Counted from the stretch's first letter, positions 22,976-33,908 are shown. The stretch is DNA of 64,000 nucleotides from Hermatobates lingyangjiaoensis (GCA_026182355.1 JAPFBL010000068.1:1240001-1304000), one strand, 5' to 3'. Numbers and translations: made by a program. The notes: generated by a model from the sequence alone, not told the origin.

Positions 22976-23795
22976 TTTAATCAGTTTATACTTAATTTTA
23001 TTAATTTAAACTTACATTTGTGAGTTTATTTTATTTCATATCTTCTTCTTTTTTATGGTATTGTCATTTCATAAATTTTACGATGTAGTATACGATATTC
23101 AGTGTGTATGAAGCATGTATCGTGTACGTGACTTCGTTCACGTATACGTGAATCGTATACATATGTATGCACGTGACTTAAACTCATGTAAACCCTATAA
23201 AGCCCAGCTGAAGGTTAATAGGGCCAATCTACTCAATATTATTTATGCCAACTTTTTGGAGGCCATGTATATATTCTATAATTTATCAGGATTATAAAAA
23301 AATTACACATTTTATTTCCATACTAAATGGAAATGAACATAATTCATTTTCTGTATCCACCTTAAAAAATAAAAAAATAAAAACTACGAATGAAGTGAAA
23401 AATTTATTATTTTACGTGATTCAATAGGAATAAACAAGCTCTGTAAGGCTGAATGTTTTCAATGGGTTTGTTCGTAAGAAGGTCTACTAAAGAGAGATAA
23501 CTTAGGCTCTTTAATATAAGTGTTTTGGGCTGACAGATTGATGGAAGATTCTTTAAGACTTGCTTCTGAAGTAGGAACAAAAACAGGATGAAGAAAAGGA
23601 AGAAAAAGGCATTAGAGTTGAGAAATAGAAGAGAGTTGTAAACAAAATGGGTATTAGTCAAGACAAAGGTTTGGGGTACAGTTGTCAGAGAGCTCTGCTC
23701 TTATGGGTAGCCTTATTAAGTACCTTCACTAGCCCGATTCCACTTCCTTCACTCTTTCTTAGGTGGATTGAATCAGGATGTTCAAACGTTTACAC
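22976..23795. other. No gene; ACGTG/CACGT-rich patch at 23110-23180
   Basis: 23110-23180 is dense in CGTATACGTG, TCACGTAT and CACGTGAC words, giving several small palindromes in an otherwise CpG-poor region. The remainder is AT-rich and unrecognised. Confidence 0.4.
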
Positions 23796-24062
23796 ATATA
23801 TATAAATATGTAAGTTTGTAAAACTTGGAAGTAGTCCTTCATTTAAACATATATTGTTAAATTACGCCCCACATTTCGCTTGTATCTGTTTCTTACATAA
23901 TTTCTCCAGTTTCCGGAATTCCTTTCTCGTCTCTTCATTAAGTTTCCTATCTCATCTCTTCTTTATAGTTTTAATGAAGAGAGGAGGAAGGACTTCTGGA
24001 AACTGAAGAAATTACGTAAGAACAGATACAATCCAAATATGGGGCGTTATTTAACAATCTAT
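23796..24062 (-). pseudogene. PLE N-terminal module N3, inverted repeat
   Basis: The left arm on the minus strand (23943 down to about 23800) reads RKEFRKLEKLCKKQIQAKCG, then one stop, then FNNICLNEGLLPSFTN and IYIYV into TATATA. The right arm (about 23971-24058) is an inverted copy of the LEKL part, reading RKDFWKLKKLRKNRYN in the other direction. The stop between the two halves and the missing reverse transcriptase make it non-functional. Confidence 0.65.
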
Positions 24063-24071
24063 ACTTAAAAT

Positions 24072-24168
24072 ATATAATAGTGTATTTCGGCAGCAAGTCC
24101 TCTTTTAAGCATATAAGTAGAAAAATCGTGAATGCAGTATCTGCTTTCAAATCCAATACCATATGCTT
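24072..24168 (-). pseudogene. PLE N-terminal module N4
   Basis: Minus strand reads KADTAFTIFLLICLKEDLLP then KYTIIY: the FLxxCLKEDLLPKYT signature of PLE N-termini, preceded by an A-D-T-A variant of the usual alanine-rich helix. It is a short fragment bounded by AAAATATATA on both sides. Confidence 0.6.

Positions 24169-24170
<2 letters not shown>

Positions 24171-24213
<43 letters not shown>
24171..24213. repeat. (TA)n microsatellite
   Basis: About 21 TA units; marks the left edge of the large inverted-repeat element. Confidence 0.95.
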
Positions 24214-24217
<4 letters not shown>

Positions 24218-24230
24218 AATGCCAGATTAG

Positions 24231-25130
24231 ATATTGTAAAAGACGAGCCAATCCCTGTTACGTATTACTTTGGGCACTTCTTATTGGTTGTGGGTGTTTA
24301 TTCGTTGAACACGTTTCTCCTTAGCACACTCCGTCTGCTCGGCCGCCTCAGCCTTCACTCCAGGAGAGGGCTCGCAGTCCCTACTTAATTTTCCAATAGA
24401 GTTGGATGAAGGTCTTGGCGTCCTGGCTTGGAAGTGAACCTCGTCGAACTCGGTGTTTACTATGGGCTTAGTGGATTTCATTAGATACTGGTTGTTGGTG
24501 TTTTCTGTAAATTCTATTGATGTGGGTGTATGTAGACCTTTTCCCCGTCGGTTTCTTAACACGCTTGGCTGCATCCGCCGTCCTTCCTGGAGAGGGCTCG
24601 CAGTCCCTACTTTAATTTCACAGAGGGCAGGAATGGCATAGGCGTCCTCACGCAGAAGAGTTCCTCGTAAGAATCTGGTCCTGGCTATGGGCATTATGAT
24701 TTGAAGTTGAAGTTGAGTGTGTGTGGCGTTTGTCATTAGACCCCTTTACTGCAGTGTTTTCTTGAAGAATGCGTGGCGCCTTCCTCGTGTCGTTGCGACC
24801 GGTTTCGACCGTTCCTCGGTCATTCTCAAGCTGGTGGGTGTCACACATCAATAGAATTTACAGAAAACACCAACAACCAGTATCTAATGAAATCCACTAA
24901 GCCCATAGTAAACACCGAGTTCGACGAGGTTCACTTCCAAGCCAGGACGCCAAGACCTTCATCCAACTCTATTGGAAAATTAAGTAGGGACTGCGAGCCC
25001 TCTCCTGGAGTGAAGGCTGAGGCGGCCGAGCAGACGGAGTGTGCTAAGGAGAAACGTGTTCAACGAATAAACACCCACAACCAATAAGAAGTGCCCAAAG
25101 TAATACGTAACAGGGATTGGCTCGTCTTTT

Positions 25131-25137
<7 letters not shown>
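24231..25137. mobile_element. 907-bp foldback element with 294-bp arms
   Basis: Arms 24231-24524 and 24844-25137 are inverted copies; I found no mismatch while reading them. Both arms encode the same 79-residue tail in the same phase (IEFTENTNNQYLMKSTKP ... EKRVQRINTHNQ, stop), on the minus strand for the left arm and the plus strand for the right. The 319-bp spacer holds a diverged third copy of part of the arm (24587-24720) and a minus-strand hammerhead-like centre: TTGAGAA, a perfect GACCG/CGGTC stem (24817-24821 with 24807-24811) and GAAA at 24803-24806. The element is much less AT-rich than its surroundings and is bounded by (TA)n on both sides. I do not recognise the encoded peptide. 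Confidence 0.85.
24281..24736 (-). CDS. Unrecognised ORF in the foldback element
   Basis: A 151-codon frame on the minus strand crosses the spacer and the left arm. It contains an internal duplication: a segment around RTRFLRGTLLREDAYAIPAL and TASPLQEG resembles the later EVHFQARTPRPSSNSIGKL and CEPSPGVK. Because its last 79 codons lie in an inverted-repeat arm, an identical protein end is encoded on the plus strand at 24848-25087. No domain, signal or membrane segment is seen. It may be coding in a parent element or may just be a long frame in non-AT-rich DNA. Confidence 0.25.
   Translation of the reverse strand: MTNATHTQLQLQIIMPIARTRFLRGTLLREDAYAIPALCEIKVGTASPLQEGRRMQPSVLRNRRGKGLHTPTSIEFTENTNNQYLMKSTKPIVNTEFDEVHFQARTPRPSSNSIGKLSRDCEPSPGVKAEAAEQTECAKEKRVQRINTHNQ

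Positions 25138-25168
<31 letters not shown>
25133..25168. repeat. (TA)n microsatellite
   Basis: About 17 TA units on the right side of the foldback element, partly overlapping its last bases. Confidence 0.95.
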
Positions 25169-25172
<4 letters not shown>

Positions 25173-25184
25173 GATAAACGACAT

Positions 25185-25325
25185 GCGATCCAAAAAGACT
25201 GACATCATTAAAATGAACTATGACACAAAGAAAGAAACGTAAAAGGGTAATCGCTTTTCAATATTTTGACCGTTATGGCCATCATTCTCAGGAGAAGAAG
25301 TGAATTGACGGTTGGACGATAGCCA
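25185..25325 (-). mobile_element. Family D PLE terminal repeat
   Basis: Minus-strand core CTGAGAA at 25285-25291, hairpin with GGCC and a GGTC closing side, then AAAATATTGAAAAG. Outer phrase ACACAAAGAAAGAAAC matches 14405-14430 and 63800-63830. GAAA has become AAAA, so it is probably inactive. Confidence 0.65.
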
Positions 25326-25442
25326 ACTGAAGAACACTCTGGTTGGTGGGTTCTTACCTTCTCTTCGTAAGACTGTCAGGAGACTGGAAACGCTTAGTTT
25401 GAATGTCGTGAATGCCGAAGCTGCAGTACAATTCAACCAGAT
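25326..25442 (+). pseudogene. PLE N-terminal module N5
   Basis: Plus strand reads VGGFLPSLRKTVRRLETLSL then NVVNAEAAVQFNQIY. The L-R-K-x-x-R-R-L-E-x-L helix and N-A-E-A-A-V-Q-F match module N2 (KLENISKKLVNAEAAANF) and the PLE N-terminus in general. The CLKEGLLPKY part is missing; the frame ends in ATATATAAATAC. It lies next to an antisense family D repeat. Confidence 0.6.
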
Positions 25443-26455
25443 ATATAAATACAGATAATCGTAGATTCGGCATAAAACAAAAAATAACCATGAAAAGCAC
25501 AGTCAAAATCAGACGAATAAGCTGCATTACACTTAAACTATAGCGAAGTGTAGCAGAATAGCAATAGTAAACTAATTAATAACTCACATACTAATAAGTG
25601 CTAATAATAATGATATAAAGCAAATTACAATTAAAATAACAACAGTACCTGTAGTAGGATTGATCAATGCATGTTATGCACTTCTAAAATAAAATATTAT
25701 AATAATTATTTAGTAATGAATCATGATCTGCTGAATAATTCTATATATTCACATTTTATTGTGATGTAAAAATTACATTCATTCGATGATATATTCTGTG
25801 AAAACAAAATCCAATTTTACAGCATTCAAAGCAAGGCATTAATTTTTGCTTGAAGAAGAGTCAGTTAACTCAAGGTTAAGTTTAAAAAAACTCAAAGAAA
25901 TCTTTAATGATCTGATTTATCTAGAAACCACTCTGGGCTACAGGTTTAGATGAAGCAGATACATCAATCAAGTAACTAGTAATGTGTCACAAATTACAAA
26001 TCGTTTAGCCTTCATTAGTAAATTGTGGAGGTTTTTTTTATTTTTTAGAGGGTGGGTTTTGGATCGGCTAGAAAGCTACAACTCTGGTGATGATTTCTTA
26101 AGGTAATATTGCATTTACCTAATGATTCTACATTACGAGTCCTAATTTTTTTCTAACTTAAGTTTATTTAGAGGGGGGATCTTTAAAGAATACTTAACCT
26201 CAAAGAGGTACGGAGCCGGGGGCTTAAATTCCTCCTATAGAAACAACGTGATCAGATTTTTCATCTACCACGTGAATAAATCGAGAACCAGACTGAGTAT
26301 GGAACTCCTCATTTACGAGTGCAGAAGCGAACACTTAAGCCACTAGGGAACGATATTGAGAAGATTACAGTGTACTAGTATGTGTTGTAAAAGTTATACT
26401 TAATAGCACATGTACTGTGACGTATGTGCCATTAGCTATTTCTAATTTTTCAAAT
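25443..26455. other. No recognisable feature
   Basis: AT-rich sequence. 26030-26330 is slightly more balanced, with a tRNA-like string around 26270-26345 (GAACCAGACTGAG ... AGCCACTAGGGAAC), but no A and B box pair could be supported. Confidence 0.45.
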
Positions 26456-26639
26456 TTTTTGTAATAATAGATATGAACTATTAGACTAGAATAGTGAAAA
26501 GATGACATGTTTGAAAAGCGAAAGTGTAGATCAATTGATCCAATAGCCAGTGGATCTCTTACATAGTTTATGTTGATCAAGAAGATGAAACTACAAGGAA
26601 CTGAAATGATTAAAGCGATGCATTTCATTATGAATTACA

Positions 26640-27115
26640 AAATCCTACAGAAGTATGTGATGTTTGTTGACACTGCAAAAAGTGGAGACCCCGTACTTGG
26701 TTAGCAGAGATTACTACACTTGCGACGAACCACTTGGCGATTACTGGGACGTTGCGATCATCACAACCAATGGACATCACAATGAAATGAATATCTCCAT
26801 TACCAGCTACAGTATACAGGCCATCATTACCCTGAAGCTTTTCCATCTACTTTAATGACAGCAAATGGAAAAGAATGTTCGATTACAGTTTTTCTAGGAG
26901 ATTCTAAAGAATATATCCTACAAAAGCCACATATATACTCTGCATGTGCCCATACATCAGGTAAAACAAGTTTTACTTCCTTTAAACAAAACACAATGGC
27001 TGAAAAGAACTGATTTGTAGTCCAACATCTACTATTAAGAATGCATCTCAAGAAATAAGTTAAACAAAAGTATGGACAAGACAAACAAGAAAGGGTTAAA
27101 AGATTTGAATTCAAA
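26640..27115 (-). pseudogene. Coding-like region, unrecognised
   Basis: Two minus-strand frames overlap at 26827-26846: one of 95 codons (27114 to 26827; it includes LKEVKLVLPDVWAHAEYICG and ESPRKTVIEHSFPFAVIKVDG) and one of 72 codons (26846 to 26628; GNGDIHFIVMSIGCDDRNVP). Composition is protein-like and less AT-driven than the flanks, and the order suggests one ORF broken by a frameshift. I do not recognise the family. A decayed transposase is possible. It lies between parts of the R1 repeat. Confidence 0.35.
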
Positions 27116-27470
27116 CCTCTTTTGGTTGATAGGTATGATATTTATTAAGCATTTATTATTGTGTAAATGCAGGAAGAGGAGCACTTGGCGAGGAAGGGCA
27201 AGTCCCATGGTATGGCTACCACTCTAATGCATACTTCCAGCCAAACCCTTAATAAATGAAAGTTTCATTCAGTCATTCACTCATGCATGCGGTTTTGAAA
27301 TCATGTGTTATATCCTGAGATAGTTTAGAATTTACATAGTATTGTTTAAATAAGGGACATAGTAACCAGTTTTAACCACTGAATTTTTAAACTTATTTGT
27401 TTTCTGTGAATATTTCGTATAATAAACCTGCAAATATCTCTTTTTTTGAAGACACTATCTTTGTTCTACA
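27116..27470. other. No recognisable feature
   Basis: Mixed sequence, slightly less AT-rich around 27170-27240. No support for a gene or repeat. Confidence 0.45.
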
Positions 27471-27594
27471 TATCACTTCAAAATCACTCCCATTTTAATG
27501 ACAATAATAATATTTTGAGGAATATTAATAATAGTACAAATACCATAAACGATAAAATAACTAAAAACTAATAAAATCACATATAAAAAACTCT

Positions 27595-28115
27595 TGAGTA
27601 TCCTACACTCAACTTTACTGTAAGTAAATTTAATATCAAACTTCTTGAGTGTATAATATATAATGTCCCATTTAGGCATAATATGAATGTCTAAATGGGA
27701 GAGGTTTATTACTATTTCATTCCTGGTAGTAGAACAGATAGTGATTGATGCACTTATCAATATATATGCTTATTTATGATAAAGTAGGACTATATAGAAA
27801 TAGTCCTACTTTATTTGAAAAATGTCAGAAACATCTAAGAAAAAATGCCGTTTTAAGATAATTTTTAAATTTAACATGTAAGATTATTTCATTTATTATC
27901 TTACAAAGAATGTTTCAATTTTAAATTATGTTTTAAATTTTTGGTCTTTTATAACACGGAGAATTTTATGGCTTTCTAGTATTTAATAAAAATCACTTTT
28001 CTTTCCATTTATCGAAAATCATATTTACCAATTCACTTTCAGCGAGTGTTATCTTTTTTCTGCGTGGTGTACTCTGTTATAAGGTTGTTTTAAATGTATA
28101 TTGAGAAGAAATATA
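27595..28115 (+). repeat. Dispersed repeat family R1, copy 2
   Basis: Collinear with 7690-8410 but lacking about 180 bp of it. At the place of that difference, this copy has a perfect 14-bp hairpin (27779-27792 with 27801-27814, around AAGTAGGAC/GTCCTACTT). Parts of the R1 neighbourhood (AACTTTTAGGCTACAATAGTGAA at 28217-28239) also recur at 26475-26500. Confidence 0.75.
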
Positions 28116-28379
28116 TTGATATTTACCAGTTTTGCATACTCAAATCAAGTTCAAAGCCGGCTTTTCAGTGTAATTTAAAACGTTTATAACTGGAAGTTTG
28201 AAATTCTTGAAAATAATAGAATGAACTTTTAGGCTACAATAGTGAAGAAACTGTATATTTGTCAACAATATAATAGGAATGAGTCCATTCCTCACATTTC
28301 AATATTACCCAAAGTTATTATGATTCATAAAGACAAAAATTTTATATGATATTAAGTTCTATTCAAGAGCACGATATAC

Positions 28380-29275
28380 AGACTGATGGGAGCATTTTGT
28401 GAGACAAATCCATTTATCACACCATCATACCATGGAAAGCATCAGAAATATATCATCATTTCTGGTCATTCCTTTTTTACGTGTAAAAATCATATTCTTT
28501 TACATATCATATTAAATTATAAAAATTTTTCATTAAACCTCTACCCATCAAATTTATTTCAGAGAATTCACTCAAAAAATGTCAAAGTCAACGAAAATAA
28601 ATACGAAATCAGTGTTACGAACCATCAATCAGTAGTTACAAACTACTATTCAGTAGTTACCAATTACGGTTTAGGATTTCCAACTACTAATAAATGAAGT
28701 TGTAAAATTTCTTGTCATTCAAATCATTCATCCTTAAACAGAATTGAATTTCGAAACATTAAAACTTTCAATACTTTTGATATACTCAATACATTTGTGT
28801 AAAATTTGATCGGTCGATGGACGCTTTCGCGTCTCCATTGCTGTGTTTTTCTTCGTTTTCTACTTTTCCTATGCTGAAGAAGGAAAGATATCCGGGAAAA
28901 ACTTGATATTATTAAAGACTAAATTATATAAACTTTAGAAATGTATTTAAGGTTCCTAACCCCAAAATGAATAACAGCGACCTACGAGACACCAAAAGTG
29001 ATTTATTTTCTGCTGAATGTAATAATCAACCTAAATCTGATATTAAATTTTGTTGAATTGTGCAAAATATAGATTGATTAGAACATTTGTTAGACAAATC
29101 CATCATGCCGTGGAAAGCATAAGAAATGTATGATCATGGGCACTGATTTTTTACATGTAAAAATTATATTCTTTTTATATGTTATTAAGTTATAAACATT
29201 TTTCATTAAACCAGTACTCATCAATTGTATTTCAGAGAATTCACTCAAAGAATTTCTAAGGCAATCTAAGCAATG
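28380..29275 (+). repeat. Direct duplication, spacing about 680 bp
   Basis: 28412-28600 and 29093-29262 are diverged copies. Shared blocks: ACAAATCCATT.ATC, CATGGAAAGCAT, ACGTGTAAAAATCATATTCTTTT, TTTTTCATTAAACC, TTTCAGAGAATTCACTCAAA. Sequence between them is unrelated. The start CATCGAT-like strings and the AG ending suggest a non-coding repeat, not an exon. Confidence 0.6.
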
Positions 29276-29302
29276 TAAATAAATGTAAATCAAACTGTAG
29301 AA

Positions 29303-29665
29303 TTAGTAGTTTAGGAAAGAAAAAATATAGTCTAAAAACCGATTTGTGGCAAAAAATTGACTTTCACGTCATGCCTATTTGCTCCCAAACAAAGGGCTCA
29401 TCTACACTATGAGGCCCATTTTTGTGTAAAATATCAATTTGATGCATCAAAGATTCTGGATCGTAGCGTGCCCACAAAGTTTGGATGCATACTCACTCAC
29501 ACACAGACATCATCGAAAAAACTTCATGGGACAAAAAAAAAACAGGGTCGAAAAACGACTTCTGGGACCTCAAAACATATAGTTTCGTCAAAATCTTGGG
29601 ATCAATTTTTTTCACGATCATTATACTTCACTTATAGTCAAGTAAAAAATAAGAAAGTGTCATCA
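29303..29665 (+). repeat. Dispersed repeat family R2, copy 2
   Basis: Second, most complete copy of R2 (see 18060-18425). A 121-codon frame across it is a by-product; the equivalent frame is broken in copy 1. Confidence 0.75.
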
Positions 29666-29870
29666 TTAATTTGTAATAATAAAAAAATAAACGTATCCAA
29701 AAACTCTTTTAAAATTCCTTAAATATATGAATAAATGATTGCTCATAATAGTGGCCTGGGATTATTAATTTAGATAATTACCAACAATCTTAATTATGAT
29801 AACTGAAATCCTATATTCCACTAATATCACTTAAATAATCCGGTGATCAAAACTAAATAATATATTTCAG

Positions 29871-30176
29871 GTGACAGGAGCAATCGTGACTCTTTCCTCG
29901 CTAGAAGCGCTGGTAGGATATAGACTTTCAGTTATATGGTATATCTGTTGGATTATTATTTTGCACAGAAGAGAGCAGTCATTTCACTTGAGCAGCTTAA
30001 TCAGCCTTAAAAATACTATTCAACATCCATATCAGTATGATCAAAGCAATATGAAAGTGCCATATCCTCATTCTAGAAAATTCTTCTACGTATTTGATTA
30101 TGAGAGCAAATTGACTCCTGAATCACGCCATATAAATCGATTTTCTGTGAAATCATCTAAGAAAACAAAAACTTAA
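29871..30176 (+). CDS. Possible terminal exon, weakly SLC6-transporter-like
   Basis: A frame opens right after TATATTTCAG (29861-29870), a good splice-acceptor string, and reads VTGAIVTLSSLEALVGYRLS then VIWYICWIIILHRR before a hydrophilic tail and a TAA at 30174-30176. The pattern E-x-x-x-G-Y-x(5)-W-x-x-C-W recalls the start of transmembrane segment 11 of SLC6 neurotransmitter/amino-acid transporters. The following residues do not match that family, no other exon is visible, and the tail may be intronic read-through. It could be a decayed exon or chance. Confidence 0.25.
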   Translation: MTGAIVTLSSLEALVGYRLSVIWYICWIIILHRREQSFHLSSLISLKNTIQHPYQYDQSNMKVPYPHSRKFFYVFDYESKLTPESRHINRFSVKSSKKTKT

Positions 30177-30655
30177 TGAATAATAAAATTATATAATTTA
30201 TGTTTACTAATAGTTTATATTTCAACATTTACGGGTCAGAGAGGCAGATATATTTGCTGGTTAGTTTTATATCAAAAGGTTTCATACCAAACCTTTAATA
30301 ATCACCAGGAACGTGTGGTTTGTTTAAAATGAGTTACAGTTTCACATCAGATTTCATTCAAGGATTTTATGTTGTGACAGTACTAGTAGCCCAGTACAAT
30401 ACAGAAAGTTTCACCAATAAGTGTTGTCAAAGTTAAAAATGAGTCACTCAAAGAAGGACACGAATGTAAATGAAGAGCAGTCAATTTTCGGAATTGCAGA
30501 GTAGGCAGGTGGAGAGGGTAGGATACATATCCCATGAGCATGATGGTTGTCCTTAAATATCACAACGTTTAGTTTTTTTTTTCTTTTTTAAATAGTCATA
30601 TAAATATCCTACTAATGTTATAACGATAATATAGCGTTAATATGAACAAACTAAA
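30177..30655. other. No recognisable feature
   Basis: AT-rich to mixed sequence. No repeat copy found. Confidence 0.45.
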
Positions 30656-30656
30656 G

Positions 30657-30725
30657 GTTTATGGGAATCGAACCCAGAACTCCGTATCTGAGCAAAGAAA
30701 CCTAACTGAGCAAGTCACTTTATCA
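30657..30725 (-). repeat. tRNA-like sequence, probable SINE head
   Basis: Minus strand: A-box-like TTGCTCAGTTAGG (30701-30713) and a perfect B box GGTTCGATTCC inside a TGGG/CCCA T-arm (30662-30677), about 36 bases apart, as in a tRNA. The acceptor and anticodon stems do not pair well, so this is a tRNA-derived SINE head or tRNA pseudogene rather than a working tRNA gene. Confidence 0.55.
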
Positions 30726-30739
30726 CGTCACTTTGCTTA

Positions 30740-31150
30740 TTATAACCAGAAATAAGCCAAGTTTATTTTTAATTCTTTTATTTCAAACTATGTCAAATTT
30801 ATTATAATTTAAAGCTGTTCTTTGTGCATTATAAGAACTTTAATTTTACAGCTTACATTTGCAAATTCTCATAAATTTAATTAATTAGTAAAAATAAAAA
30901 AAAAATAAATTATATATCTCTTCTCTTCAAGCATTGAAATTAAAATCATTCTAGAGGGAAGAGAACTAAATGCTACTTATTTCAATTAAATTCCATTATG
31001 ATTAAACTTAATTAAATAAACAAAATAAGAATTAATTCATTTTTGATTAAATGTAATTAAAAAACAAGGTTACCCTTTGAACCATAAAAGGGATTACGTT
31101 GTTAGAATAATGAAAGGAAGATAAAAATTCAATTACTAATTATTTATGGT
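30740..31150. other. AT-rich DNA, no feature
   Basis: Very AT-rich, with A runs near 30890-30905. Nothing recognised. Confidence 0.5.
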
Positions 31151-31154
31151 AACA

Positions 31155-31310
31155 AGCTGAAATTGTTCAACAGAAGCAACCATTTGTCGATAATTGTAAT
31201 ATGGATTCTAAGTTGATTTAAACATATTATGATCCTGAAATTGTTCAAAAAAAACAACCATTTGTCGAAAATTGTAGTATGGATTCTATGTTGATTTACA
31301 CATGTAATAA
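31155..31310. repeat. Two-copy tandem repeat, period 78 bp
   Basis: CTGAAATTGTTCAA begins at 31157 and again at 31235; each is followed by ACAACCATTTGTCGA-like, ATTGTA.TATGGATTCTA and GTTGATTTA. The copies differ at few positions, so this is a fairly young duplication. Confidence 0.8.
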
Positions 31311-31895
31311 GGGATAGAATATAGCTTGACATCTTCACTATTCTAGAGAGTTGCGTCTGCAACGTTGTTGACGACAGAGTTGGTACTATGTTGCCAACAG
31401 ATGATTTTGGTAGTCAATGATATGGCTGACACTTAGGATTGAGAGTATGACTACCAGACTGCCAGTGTTTACAAAATTTCCAGCATACTTATTTGTGGTC
31501 ATGAATAGTTTGAATCCACAGCAACAACACTGTGGATGATAACTGTTTTTCACACGACGACGCTGAATTCGCATGTTCGCATGTCTATCTAACCTTGGGT
31601 AAGGAGCCAAACCACCACTAGACCAACAGCAATGAGCAAAAACACGCACGAATACGTGCGGCATTCAAGTTCCCGTGGAAACTATATTGATTCATAGCCC
31701 TGTGACTTGGTAGTCCATACGATGAAAAACCCGGAAAACAACACTCTGTGGTTCAGATCATAATTATTGTGAACTGATGCGACATATCGGATCTCAGTAA
31801 TCCGCACCCTTAACCTGCCTCTTTAACCAACCTAACCTCAAGGAAAGAAGTTACAGCATATATACGTTGTACTCGTAGTGAAACGATAATTCAAA
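31311..31895. other. Mixed sequence, unrecognised
   Basis: Balanced composition at 31340-31680 without a recognisable protein on either strand. A minus-strand frame of 92 codons lacks domain features. Confidence 0.4.
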
Positions 31896-32000
31896 GTCTC
31901 CCCACAAAAGAAGTTTTCTAGTTAAACCACGCGTTTCAAACATTTTGTCTTCATCACCATGTATACTTGTACAATAGAAATTAAAAATTAAAAATTACAA
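31896..32000 (-). mobile_element. Family F PLE terminal repeat, degenerate
   Basis: Minus strand carries GTGATGA at 31951-31957 (C3 of the core lost), a short hairpin, and TTTGAAACGCGTGGTTT with GAAA at 31934-31937. The GAAACGCG phrase matches the family F copy at 53194-53206. Downstream (31895-31930) continues with AGTTTTC.TT as in 37985. Confidence 0.55.
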
Positions 32001-32990
32001 AAATAAACCAGAATTATATGTAATAAAATGACATAATGAAAAACTGTATAGTTTTGGTATCTATACTGCAAACCATTTTGATATGAGCAGGTTTGATTTA
32101 AAATGTTACAGCTCAGCACGTATTCTTATGTTGACACTATCCTTCTCCAAGATTATTATTTTAAATCGTTTCGTTCATGCTTTAATATACTCAAATAGCA
32201 ACTAGAATAACTGTGATTTCAATAATTATTGTAAAAAAACACCTACAAATCAAATGATTTAGATTTTTCTTAATGCTGGACAGCGTCTGAGACTACCTTG
32301 TCAACATCAAAATATCAAGAAAAACAGTAACAATCTTTCATAATTTAACTAACAATAACATCTATAGTACTAACAGTATGATTATCGGTACAGTAAGTAA
32401 TGAGAGCTGATCATGTACAGACATTCAGTTCATATACGTCCTTTATATATCCATACAAAAAGAAATCGCAGGCTGTGAGGTCCAGAGTCATGGGAAGGCA
32501 AGCAATGAGAGCGCAACCATCTCACCCAGACCGTTGAATCCACACAACTGCAGTCTTTTTTCAGATACTGTCTAACTCTGAGAGTCCAGAATAATCATGT
32601 CCCGTCCTATTGGGAAATCAAGTTGTCAATTTTTACCCACTCAAATTATTTACCAACTAGCTCTTCGGTGTATCAATGCACATTCACTATTGATTTTTGC
32701 TCTTTTAAAGAAGAGTGTTCCGCAGAAAGCTTTCTTGGACATAGTTCACCACACGGTCACCTTTAGGGAATCTTACTGATGCATAAGAATTACATGTGGG
32801 TTCTCAATGCCTACATATGAGTGTAACCCAATGTTTTCTTTGCAATTTACGTGGCAGGTCACATCATGGTCTAACGCAAATAGCCATCCTTCCAATCCAT
32901 CAATTTCGATTTCTGTGCATTGCAGTGAAAAGAGATAAAGAGCTGGTTTATCAACTAACGTAGTGTGGTTTCCATTCTAAAGCAGTTAAA
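32001..32990. other. No recognisable feature
   Basis: AT-rich to mixed sequence. Frames of about 60 codons have no domain. Confidence 0.45.
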
Positions 32991-33070
32991 ACTCCTCTTC
33001 TGATGACGGTAATATGTCAAAATATTGTAAAACAATATTTACAATATATTTATCGTTCACATATATACGT
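32991..33070 (+). mobile_element. Family E-like terminal repeat fragment
   Basis: Contains CTCTTCTGATGACGGTAATATG followed by TCAAAATATTG (33000-33031), the core-hairpin-AAAATATTG layout of families D and E, with poor stem pairing. No outer phrase is preserved. Confidence 0.4.
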
Positions 33071-33863
33071 GAGTCAATATTTCTGAAAGACTAACATGAA
33101 TTTAAACTGAAAAAGGATATCACTTGTTACGTATAAGCATCAAATATAGACCCTTATTAAATTGATAATGGACAGATTTAATCAGCATAACAAACGAAAA
33201 GACACATAGTTACAGATTTCAGTAAAGTCATTTTTCTTTTAAATTCTGTTAAATACTTTTTTCTTAAAGCTTTTTTATTAATAATTAATAAAATTTTTCC
33301 ATAACATTTTGGTTTCACAAAATTCTCTGCCATGGTGTTAAGACACACTTCGAGACTTCACAATGACTTGTTGAATTTAATCACAATGGTTGTGACTAAA
33401 TCATGACAGTAATTCGGGACTTCTAAGATGAACTGTAGTATTATTTGAGGATGCGGTGATCTTGATACAAACTTTCTGTAACAACTAGGAAATCAGGAAA
33501 AATAGTTTTGCTATTTGAAAGAAGATAGCAAAGTGTGTTTCCCGCACCTAATATAGTGTGAAAGAACTCTTAGGTAATTATTAAAGTTATAACAGCAATT
33601 TATATGTGAAATTTCATTATAAACCGTCTTTTACGACAAACTATACTTGGTCATAGACTTGCACACTCTACGAATACTCACCCAAGCACATTCCTACTCA
33701 AAGAAAGTCAAGTATAAATAGAATCACATGCGCACACTTACACATACTATATAAGCAATGTCTTTACAGTGTAAAAACCATCAAATCAGTACAATCAATG
33801 GATCTAGAGAACATCGAAACGCAACATGTAACCAATAACTGTAATGGAGATACAGTAATATAT

Positions 33864-33865
<2 letters not shown>
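33071..33865. other. No recognisable feature
   Basis: AT-rich sequence without a supported gene or repeat. Confidence 0.5.

Positions 33866-33908
<43 letters not shown>

Noticed and set aside
27779..27814. microRNA precursor
   Set aside because: The hairpin is perfect but only 14 bp with an 8-nt loop and lies within repeat R1; too short for a pre-miRNA.
29357..29722. 121-codon frame on the plus strand
   Set aside because: It lies within dispersed repeat R2; the matching part of the copy at 18060 has no such frame.
30657..30725. Functional tRNA gene
   Set aside because: A and B boxes are present but the acceptor and anticodon stems do not pair, so I call it a SINE head or pseudogene.
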